Assembly: GCA_017510725.1 (NCBI GenBank)
Contig: JAFWMD010000049.1
Location: 146,478-188,589 of the forward strand
Reading direction: 5' to 3'
Length of the DNA stretch: 42,112 bases
Source: Mogibacterium sp.
GTDB lineage: Bacteria; Bacillota; Clostridia; Peptostreptococcales; Anaerovoracaceae
This document shows positions 1-7,262 of this stretch, piece after piece. A model generated the notes under the pieces. The model was given only the letters and a program-made list of their open reading frames with translations. It was not told the DNA's origin and ran no database searches. Positions within the stretch are counted from its first letter, which is position 1. Every line of letters begins with the position of its first letter. Made by a program: the position numbers and the translations under genes.

Positions 1-280
1 CAAGCTTTTTGCAGGCCGTCAGCTTGTCCATGTCGTACTGCGGAACAGCCGCGTCAACATACTTGATGCTGCGGACTATCTCTATTCTGTCCTCGAAAGG
101 TATCATAGCCTGCTTTCCCTTATATGCCACGAGCTCATCAACCGTTACGCCTACTATCAGCTTGTCGCACATTCCTTTGGCGTTCTTCAGCAGATTGAGA
201 TGCCCAATGTGGAACAGATCATACACGCCCGTGGTATAGCCGATCACCAGATCCTTTTCGTTATCCTTATTGTTTACCAT
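1..280 (-). CDS. Cytidylyltransferase, TagD/phosphocholine-type (partial, C-terminus outside window)
   Basis: This is the last gene of the polysaccharide operon seen here and it runs off the left edge, leaving about 93 N-terminal residues. It shows the nucleotidyltransferase signature TTGVYDLFHIGHL near residues 16-28, with the HxGH nucleotide-binding motif, followed by LIVGVTVDELV and an EDRIEIVRSIKYVD segment. These are typical of small cytidylyltransferases that make CDP-glycerol, CDP-ethanolamine or CDP-choline from the phosphorylated alcohol. The ATG at 278-280 follows a GGAGAGG ribosome site and lies 23 bases after the upstream ATP-grasp gene. A CDP-glycerol-type phosphotransferase (16371-17582) and a LicD protein (7263-9365) in the same operon are plausible users of its product. 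Family assignment is firm; the substrate (glycerol-3-P or a phospho-alcohol of the choline type) is not decided by this fragment. Confidence 0.85.
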   Translation of the reverse strand, partial: MVNNKDNEKDLVIGYTTGVYDLFHIGHLNLLKNAKGMCDKLIVGVTVDELVAYKGKQAMIPFEDRIEIVRSIKYVDAAVPQYDMDKLTACKKL

Positions 281-303
281 ATACCTCTCCGTTCTCTGTA
301 TCG

Positions 304-1698
304 TTACAGAAATTGTTCAAATCTTTCCCTCAGGCCCGTATCATCAAGCGAATATGGTGTCTGTATCGCCTTTGTTCCGAAAGACTGGTTCCCTTCAATG
401 AGTACTACCCTGCTGTCTTTCAGTACAGCAGCGTCCCAACCGACAAAAGGTGTATCAGGGCACTGTTTTGCTGCTTCACAGCAGCATCTGGCAACTTTGT
501 CCCACTCAGGAATCACTGCACCCTTGAATGTCTTACCACTCACCGGATGCTCTTTGTATCGTTCGCCGTGATAATCGGCTCCATCAGTCTCTATCAAACC
601 GGTCTCAACATTGATGCCTGCAGAGATCCCGCCCTGCGACCAGTTATCTGTGTTTCCATAGCGTCCCGTTCTCAATGCAGCGATCACCACACTAGCTTCA
701 CCATTCTTAATGGCGGTAATCACCCGCATGGTATTGACCGATCCCGGATAAAAGGCTGCGATATCAGGATGCTGATAAAGAAACTCTTCGACTATGCCGG
801 GCTCCAGGCAGCAAAGGTGTTCATATATTTCCCTGTTCTTCTGCGCACTTTCGTTCACGCGCAGCTTTTCCATGCCTATTCCCTTATCTCCCTCTTCAGG
901 CTTGTATACTATATATTCAAGACCATTGATCTTTGCTTCAAAATCCTCAAATGATAAGCCTCTGTTTGGAAAGACTGTCCGGTTTACGAACTCTCCGAGA
1001 TCTTCACTGAAGCGAATCTTATTGCGAAGTTTCATGCCGCTTTCATATGTTGTTGCATTCAGCAGCCATGCCTTGTGCTTTATCTCAGCAGTGAGCAGTT
1101 TTCTTGCTTCTTCAGGAGACCGGTTCCAGACCCTGAACTGGATGAATTCATCAGCAGCACAGCCACAGTTGTTTCGTGCCTTCAGCTGCTCAAGAGAATA
1201 TTTAGCCCTGCTCCAATGATTTCTCTCTGAAACCTCTTTTCTGATTTCCGCAAACCTCTTTTTCTTTTCCTTTTGCCATTCGTCTTCAGCTTCAGAAATG
1301 CGTATATTCTTTCTTGCTTTTATCTCATCATCGGAAAGCATAAATATACCGTCTGCCAGGAACCAGAACTCTTCATATCCGTACTCAGAAGCAAGTCTGT
1401 ACTTTCTTCTTACATCCTCAGCATCAATTCCGAATTTGCGGGAAATATGCTCACATACATCCTGTTCTCTTTTTTTTGTATATTCCGCTCTGCTGTCAAG
1501 CGCAGCTTTCAGCTCAAGACATTCCTCATCACTGAGCTCCCACGCACGGTAAGGTTTGAAGAACTGTGCATCAAGACCCAGTTCTTCAAAGTGCCGCAAC
1601 TGCTCAGCTGTTCCTTTCTGCTCACGCGAAGCCCGGCCGCCGCCGGCGGCCGATTTTAGGAATCGAACTGCTTTGGTGAGAACTGATTTCTTTTTCAT
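304..1698 (-). CDS. Sugar-transfer-associated ATP-grasp protein (third of three)
   Basis: A 464-residue cytosolic protein. The C-terminal half (about residues 220-464) is an ATP-grasp fold of the sugar-transfer-associated type (Pfam ATPgrasp_ST). It has IVYKPEEGDKGIG for the ATP-binding lysine and glycine loop, GSVNTMRVITA, and the metal/ATP site GWDAAV...LIEGNQ. The N-terminal half is charged and helical. It carries three loose copies of an aromatic motif (FFKPYRAWELSDEE, FWFLADGIFMLSDDE, FIQFRVWNRSPEE) that also occurs before the ATP-grasp domains of its two neighbours. The ATG at 1698 overlaps the preceding stop as TGATG; an in-frame GTG one codon earlier is possible. ATP-grasp enzymes join a carboxylate to an amine or similar nucleophile through an acyl-phosphate. 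Members of this family sit in capsule loci, but the substrate is unknown, and I infer decoration of the polymer or its precursor. Confidence 0.88.
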   Translation of the reverse strand: MKKKSVLTKAVRFLKSAAGGGRASREQKGTAEQLRHFEELGLDAQFFKPYRAWELSDEECLELKAALDSRAEYTKKREQDVCEHISRKFGIDAEDVRRKYRLASEYGYEEFWFLADGIFMLSDDEIKARKNIRISEAEDEWQKEKKKRFAEIRKEVSERNHWSRAKYSLEQLKARNNCGCAADEFIQFRVWNRSPEEARKLLTAEIKHKAWLLNATTYESGMKLRNKIRFSEDLGEFVNRTVFPNRGLSFEDFEAKINGLEYIVYKPEEGDKGIGMEKLRVNESAQKNREIYEHLCCLEPGIVEEFLYQHPDIAAFYPGSVNTMRVITAIKNGEASVVIAALRTGRYGNTDNWSQGGISAGINVETGLIETDGADYHGERYKEHPVSGKTFKGAVIPEWDKVARCCCEAAKQCPDTPFVGWDAAVLKDSRVVLIEGNQSFGTKAIQTPYSLDDTGLRERFEQFL

Positions 1699-4538
1699 CA
1701 CTTATCGCCTTTGTAATAACTGCGGAGCTTGTCATAACCGCCCAGGACTTTAGCGAATGAATCCATCGTTCCGATTCCGGACGCAGCCTGTTGACCAAGG
1801 AACTGCGTACGTGCATTCCCCTCCACAATGATCCATCTGCAGTCTTCCGTATAAGTGAGATCCCAGCCGATATAGCCCATCTCCGGAACTGCAGCAGATG
1901 CCTTTTTCGCTATTTCGAGAGCTTTGTCCCACTCAGGGAATGCATAGCCTTTAAAGACCGTTCCGTTGTCCGGATGAGCCGTGTAACGAGTTCCTGATTC
2001 GTCAACTCCATCACTATCCACAACACCAGTATTTATATCTATGTGTGCAAAAATACCACCGGCTCCGCCATTGTCTACAAATGACCCTTCTCTGCCGATC
2101 TTTGCAAAGCTGTCATGAATCACAACGGTTCCGTTATCATTATAGGTACAGATCCTTACAGTGTTTACCGAAGTGGAATTCAGTTTTCTGATCGACTCAT
2201 GTGCAGCGATCAGCTCCTCTACCATAAAATCTCCGCCGGATTCATAATGCTCATCAGCTAATTTTTCTATTTCACGCTGTTTTTCCGTATCATCCAGAGG
2301 CAGTCGGATAAGTTTTACGCCCTTACCCATGGAGTCGTAAAGAGACTTTATAACAATAGAGTCTTTTCCTTTTACGAACTCTTTAAGTTCCTCAAGATTG
2401 GTTCCGTCGTACAGGACAGCTTCTCTGCCGAACAGCACTCCAAGGCGCTTGTATGTGAGGTATTTGTTATTAAGCAGGTCGCATGCTTCCGGTGGATTTA
2501 TCTCATTGATAACATCATTCTTAAGAGCTGTTGAAACGAATTTCAGACGTTCAGCCATTGTCTTGTCTTCGAATCTGAACATATTATATTCATCAGGAGT
2601 GTATCCCCACACCTGCTGCATTATATGAATATCGATCGCGGTCTCCTTTGGAACCCTGTTGCCGGAAGCATCAGCAGGCACTGATTCAGCCATTTCGGCG
2701 ATCCGCTCTTCAGACAGACTCTCTCTCATTAATTCATAGATTCTGTCTATGTCTGCCTGTATCTCCGGAGAAATTGTGTTCCCGGCATAGGTGTTTTTTC
2801 TTACCCTTTCAATAAGCTCTTGTATCTCTGAAATCGCCTGCTTTCTTTTTTTAAGCTCTTCTCCGGAGAGATCATATATCCCGTAGTGATAGTACTGATA
2901 GGTTTTTACTCCCTTAGCCTTTTTGTCATTTTCCAGCTCTTCCCTGGTTTGCCCGGTGTGTGAGCACACGATTTCTCTTATGTCATTCAGTCTGTCAGCT
3001 GCCCTTTTCAGCCTTTTTGCCTCAAGTACGGCTCCTACCTTGGACAGCCTGTACAGTTTTCTCCTGTAATAAAGTTCCGGGTCTATGTTCGAATGCCTGC
3101 ATACATCCCTGAGTTTATTCATTACAGAATCAGTCCTGTCCCCGGTCTCAACAGAAATCAGCCACGCTATATTGTATTTTTCGGAGCTCTCCCTGATCAG
3201 ACCTGCTTCTCTGAGGGCGTCTTCGTATGGCATCCTGTACAGACCGTATTTGTAATATGCACCAGGCTCTATTCCCGTCCCGGTACAAAAGTCTTCCAGT
3301 TCTTTAAGTGCGGCCTTATGGTCGATCCACTTTTCGCTTCCAATAAGATATGCAATATAGTATTTATCTTCCTTCTGTCCTATTCCGGTAAGTTTTTTAT
3401 CCTTCTCTATATAATTTCTCTTCTCTTCAGGCTTTTGTGTCATATGCCTGAAGTATGGGAGAAGTCTGTTCATGGCGATCAGATTGAGCACATCCCCTGC
3501 TTTCTGATATTCACGGTAATAGATAGATCCGAACATTTCGTCCTTGTTTTCTTCTTTGCGCTTATCTACCAGGGAAATATATTTCTGCTCTTCTTTCCAT
3601 AAATCGTTATATCCGGCATCGGTGATCTCACGGAAAGTATCCGGAATTTCTCCTTTAAGTGCTCTTTCTGTATCTCTGTCGATATTTATGCCTGCTGTTT
3701 CAAAGCTTATGCCATCATCCGAAAATGCCAGCCTTAGGAGAAGCCCTTTATCCGTCCCTTCCTGCGAACGCTGGTAATCTGTATCGAACATGAAATTGCC
3801 AAGCGAGTAGAACACCGGCTTGGAGCCAAACATTTCATAACCCTGTACTACATGAGGATGATGTGATACGATCGCATCACAGCCCATATCCAGGAAGCTT
3901 TTCAGTAGTTTCCGTTTGTCAGGATCTGGTATTCTTAGAAATTCTGCTCCGCCATGATATACCAAAACAGCGTAGTCAGCTTTTTCTCTGATTTCATCGA
4001 TGGTTTTTTTGATGTCTCCGGTCATGGTATCAAGTCCCGGCCCTATGAAGGATCTTTCTTTATTTTTCTTGAAATCCTTATATTCAACAGCAAAAATTCC
4101 TACTTTGATTTCTTCACCGACTATTTCATATTTAAATGCTTCTTTTTTATTCCTGCCGATGCCTATGAACTTCACGCCATATTTTTCGGAATTCTCAATC
4201 GAATCGATGATACCAATATCGCTCATGTCGTTCATGTGATTGTTTGCAAAGCTCAGGATTGGGTTTTTGAATGCAGTTTTGAAATATCCGAGCACTTCAG
4301 GATCTGACCTGTGGCAGATGCGTCGCATCAGACCGGTCTTTTTACTCCTAATGTCCCTGTATGAGGTTACCGGGCTTTCCTGATTGATTACTGCTGCATC
4401 AGCGGTGTTCAGAAAGTCAAGCAGAGCCTGTTCGATTGGCTCCTCAGCAAGATACTGCTTCTGTAGTTTCGAACTGAATGACAGATCGCCCGAAAACCCT
4501 ATGACTGTTTCTTTTCTTTTCGTCTTATTGCTTTCCAT
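1698..4538 (-). CDS. CapA-like metallophosphatase fused to ATP-grasp (bifunctional)
   Basis: A 946-residue fusion. Residues about 11-290 match the CapA/PgsA family (calcineurin-like, linked to poly-gamma-glutamate capsules): FSGDLS at 15-20, NNH at 99-101, HGG at 195-197, SHHPHV at 225-230 and SLGN at 245-248 supply the metal ligands. Residues about 630-930 are an ATPgrasp_ST domain: IVIKSLYDSMGKGVKL, NTVRICTY, GWDLTY at 891-896 and EGN at 906-908. Between them, at about 390-570, three repeats of some 60-70 residues each contain an aromatic YY.....LYR-like motif. There is no signal peptide or membrane segment, although CapA proteins are usually membrane-anchored and extracytoplasmic, so this domain probably acts inside the cell. 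It overlaps the preceding gene by 14 bases and the following one by a single base, implying coupled translation. Both domains look intact. The fusion suggests a ligase plus a phosphoester- or amide-processing activity; the exact reaction is unknown. Confidence 0.88.
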   Translation of the reverse strand: MESNKTKRKETVIGFSGDLSFSSKLQKQYLAEEPIEQALLDFLNTADAAVINQESPVTSYRDIRSKKTGLMRRICHRSDPEVLGYFKTAFKNPILSFANNHMNDMSDIGIIDSIENSEKYGVKFIGIGRNKKEAFKYEIVGEEIKVGIFAVEYKDFKKNKERSFIGPGLDTMTGDIKKTIDEIREKADYAVLVYHGGAEFLRIPDPDKRKLLKSFLDMGCDAIVSHHPHVVQGYEMFGSKPVFYSLGNFMFDTDYQRSQEGTDKGLLLRLAFSDDGISFETAGINIDRDTERALKGEIPDTFREITDAGYNDLWKEEQKYISLVDKRKEENKDEMFGSIYYREYQKAGDVLNLIAMNRLLPYFRHMTQKPEEKRNYIEKDKKLTGIGQKEDKYYIAYLIGSEKWIDHKAALKELEDFCTGTGIEPGAYYKYGLYRMPYEDALREAGLIRESSEKYNIAWLISVETGDRTDSVMNKLRDVCRHSNIDPELYYRRKLYRLSKVGAVLEAKRLKRAADRLNDIREIVCSHTGQTREELENDKKAKGVKTYQYYHYGIYDLSGEELKKRKQAISEIQELIERVRKNTYAGNTISPEIQADIDRIYELMRESLSEERIAEMAESVPADASGNRVPKETAIDIHIMQQVWGYTPDEYNMFRFEDKTMAERLKFVSTALKNDVINEINPPEACDLLNNKYLTYKRLGVLFGREAVLYDGTNLEELKEFVKGKDSIVIKSLYDSMGKGVKLIRLPLDDTEKQREIEKLADEHYESGGDFMVEELIAAHESIRKLNSTSVNTVRICTYNDNGTVVIHDSFAKIGREGSFVDNGGAGGIFAHIDINTGVVDSDGVDESGTRYTAHPDNGTVFKGYAFPEWDKALEIAKKASAAVPEMGYIGWDLTYTEDCRWIIVEGNARTQFLGQQAASGIGTMDSFAKVLGGYDKLRSYYKGDK

Positions 4539-5703
4539 TTTTTTCTGCCTTCATTTCTTCCATCATGTTATCCAAAAGATAAAGCTTTCCATTATAGCTC
4601 GAAATCTGTGCGGACACGCACTGAGGACGCGAATTACCCTCTATGAGGATCCACCCTTTTTTTGAATATGCGAGATCCCAGCCGACAAGTCTTAGCTCAG
4701 GTATTACGTTCGAGACTTTTTTCAGCAGCTCCATGGCTTTATCCCACTCCGGCATTTTAAAGCCCATCAGCTGTACACCTGTATCAGGATGAGTCATATG
4801 TACATCGCCCTTCCAGTCCCTGCCTATTGAGCAGATGATCCCGGTCTCAGGATCTATCATCGCAGACAGGCCACCGCTGCTCGCGTTATCAGTATGGCTG
4901 CTTCCCATACCCATCCTGAGGAAGCACCACTGGATCTCCGGTTCATTGTTGCTGTTCAGATAAGTCACCGCCCTGACTGTATTGACCGATTCAGGATGGA
5001 ACTGTGCAAGAGCATCTCCCTGCTCGATCAGCTCCTCTACGATACCTGCTCCCTGTGAAGTCAGGATGTTAAAAGTATCATTTATGCCGGTTGTCTTTTC
5101 AGAATCAATGATCGTTATTCCTTTGCCGCCGTAATCATCTGATGGTTTGTAAATAAATACAGGGTGTTTTTTTACAAACTCAATAAATGCTTCCCTATCT
5201 GTTTCATCATAGAGCGGCAAAGCATCCCTGCCGTAGAATTCACTGAACTTCTTATACATCTCTGTCTTTTTATTGAGATATAGATTGTAGTTCTGGTTGT
5301 TCAGCTTTGAATAATAGCCGCGTTTATTTCTTGTAGTTACAAATGTTTTGCGGCCGGCATGTGACAGCTTTTCGAGCTCATAGGTGAAGTACTCCTGCGG
5401 ACTGAATCCATATACTTTATTACAGAAGAGAATGTCTTCACGCACCCTCCTCATTCTGTCTTTATCCGCTAACTCGCTTTCAGAGAAGCCTGCCTTCATC
5501 GCTTCATCGATAGCATCATTAAGCCTCGCAAGGCTCTGGCTCAGTCCCGGGATGGCGCCCATAAGGCCAAAAGCCGACTTTACATATCTTAAGTCTCCCT
5601 GAGATATGCATTCTTTTGATGCCATTGCTTCACATTTTCTTTTGATGCTGCCGCCGACTTTTCGTGCTAACATCCTTTTAAGTTGTTTCAGCATTCCAGT
5701 CAT
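4525..5703 (-). CDS. Sugar-transfer-associated ATP-grasp protein (first of three)
   Basis: A 392-residue cytosolic protein. Residues about 140-385 form an ATPgrasp_ST domain with FIYKPSDDYGGKGITII (ATP-binding lysine and glycine loop), ESVNTVRAVTY, and GWDLAY...LIEGNSRPQ near the C-terminus for the metal/ATP site. The first 100 residues are helical and charged, and carry the segment YGFSPQEYFTYELEKLS, which resembles the aromatic motif ahead of the other two ATP-grasp domains. The ATG at 5703 follows GAAAGGTAG; the methionine at codon 4 is an alternative start. Its stop lies inside the next gene, giving a 14-base overlap, so this trio is expected to be made together. The reaction is expected to be carboxylate-amine type ligation, but the substrate cannot be read from the sequence. 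Confidence 0.88.
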   Translation of the reverse strand: MTGMLKQLKRMLARKVGGSIKRKCEAMASKECISQGDLRYVKSAFGLMGAIPGLSQSLARLNDAIDEAMKAGFSESELADKDRMRRVREDILFCNKVYGFSPQEYFTYELEKLSHAGRKTFVTTRNKRGYYSKLNNQNYNLYLNKKTEMYKKFSEFYGRDALPLYDETDREAFIEFVKKHPVFIYKPSDDYGGKGITIIDSEKTTGINDTFNILTSQGAGIVEELIEQGDALAQFHPESVNTVRAVTYLNSNNEPEIQWCFLRMGMGSSHTDNASSGGLSAMIDPETGIICSIGRDWKGDVHMTHPDTGVQLMGFKMPEWDKAMELLKKVSNVIPELRLVGWDLAYSKKGWILIEGNSRPQCVSAQISSYNGKLYLLDNMMEEMKAEKNGKQ

Positions 5704-5731
5704 CTACCTTTCTATATTCTATGTTCATATG

Positions 5732-7246
5732 TCAGCGTGTTTTGACGCTCCTTTTTTTGCTCCATGGAGAGTATGTTCTGCTGCTGCCTGACCCTTTGAA
5801 GGTTCTGACCCTTACATAATATTTCTTCCTGGCTTTTAGTTTTTTGATCGTTCTTGATACGGTTGTTTTCTTTGAGATAGTAACTATCTTTCCATCACTG
5901 AAGTTACTCTTTCTTCCGTACTGTATCTGATATCCGCTGATTCCGCCTGATACCTTTTTCCACTTGACGGTAAATCGTTTTTTACCGCCTTTAACGGACA
6001 TGACAGACGTTGACTTTGGCGCCGCCGTGCTTACAGATATGCATTTCTGAGAAACAAAGCCTGTTGTTCCTTTATACACCACATAAGCCCACAAACCTCT
6101 TCTGTCAGTATATTTCAGGGTAAGAGCACTCCCCTTTTCAATTGTTTTTTTCACTGTGGATGTATCGCTGGCTGCAGCTCTTAGCTTTGTATTTGCTGTT
6201 GCTGTCAAGGTTATGTCAGCTGCAGCTGTACTGTCCGGTATAACCCGTACTATGCCGACTACCTGACTGCGGCTATTTTCATATCTTGAAATTACCACAC
6301 CACCGTATTTTGCTTTGCGTATATAACTGCCAACAGTGGAATTAAGGGATCCCCATCCATTGGTGCAGTGTATATAGTCGCCATATCCGAGATATATTCC
6401 CATATGGGTTGCATATCCGGCGTTCGTCTTATCAAACATTATAAGGTCGCCTGCTTGCATAGTGTTTTCATTCACCCTGGTTATTTTGAAGGCATTTTTG
6501 TACCCTTTGTTGAATATGTATTCACCGCTGTTCATGGATGCATAGAACTCCTTTGATGACGGCGGAAGATCATATGTAGGGACGTACTTTTTTATCTCAG
6601 TTTCAAGCATACTGCGGACAAATCCTGTACAGTCAAAATACGTTGCTTTGTCAGGAGTGAACTGTCCCATGTATTCGTTGGAATCCTTCCTTTTATAGCA
6701 GGTATTGGTAACGCCTTTATTGTATTTCAGAGCATTGTTTATTATCGTCTGCCGCAGGCCTGTCCTCGCAGTATAAACAGGCATATCTGCCCTCAGGTTT
6801 TCCAGGGAAATGACGTAGTACTGTCCTGCTGACTGAATAAGAGCCTGATTACTGGACGAGAAAATATCAACTATCTTTACCTTTTCAAGATAGAATGCAT
6901 AGTCAGGCAATGAATCTGAATTACCTCCTTCACGCGTATATATTTGTATTGCATCAGCCCCGTGTGTGTCGACATATGCGGTATCACCCGGAGAGAAAAT
7001 CGGCTCTGCTACTGGCTCATCCTCCACCGAGAACTCTTCAGGCTCCACCTGATACTCAGTATTTTCTGGTTCTTCTCCAGTGAACTCCGAATATTCTATT
7101 CCTTCTTCTTGCGACTGTCCCTGTTCTTCGGTCATTACATTATTGGCAATACCTGTATCATCTTCAGCATTTAGTATAGACACCGACAAAGGTGAAAGGA
7201 CTATCAAACAAGCTGTAATAAGTATCGTTATTATTTTTTTCATCAT
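5732..7246 (-). CDS. Secreted NlpC/P60 peptidase with SH3b and Fn3 domains
   Basis: A 504-residue exported protein. Residues 1-27 form a signal peptide, followed by a Glu-rich low-complexity stretch to about residue 85. Residues about 160-335 are an NlpC/P60 cysteine peptidase domain with Cys206 in YFDCTGF, His281 in THMGIYLG and a third polar residue, His293, in YIHCTN. These enzymes cut gamma-D-Glu-diamino acid or similar bonds in cell-wall peptides. Residues about 345-405 look like a bacterial SH3 (SH3b) domain, and 410-504 are a basic fibronectin-III-like tail ending in VKTR. That tail is closely similar to the tail of the interrupted CAP protein at 34058-37390. The ATG pair at 7241-7246 follows AGAGGACATC. 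Its place inside the capsule operon, between LicD and the ATP-grasp trio, suggests it processes either peptidoglycan at the attachment site or a peptide substituent of the polymer; this is inference. Confidence 0.88.
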   Translation of the reverse strand: MMKKIITILITACLIVLSPLSVSILNAEDDTGIANNVMTEEQGQSQEEGIEYSEFTGEEPENTEYQVEPEEFSVEDEPVAEPIFSPGDTAYVDTHGADAIQIYTREGGNSDSLPDYAFYLEKVKIVDIFSSSNQALIQSAGQYYVISLENLRADMPVYTARTGLRQTIINNALKYNKGVTNTCYKRKDSNEYMGQFTPDKATYFDCTGFVRSMLETEIKKYVPTYDLPPSSKEFYASMNSGEYIFNKGYKNAFKITRVNENTMQAGDLIMFDKTNAGYATHMGIYLGYGDYIHCTNGWGSLNSTVGSYIRKAKYGGVVISRYENSRSQVVGIVRVIPDSTAAADITLTATANTKLRAAASDTSTVKKTIEKGSALTLKYTDRRGLWAYVVYKGTTGFVSQKCISVSTAAPKSTSVMSVKGGKKRFTVKWKKVSGGISGYQIQYGRKSNFSDGKIVTISKKTTVSRTIKKLKARKKYYVRVRTFKGSGSSRTYSPWSKKRSVKTR

Positions 7247-7262
7247 GATGTCCTCTTACAGT

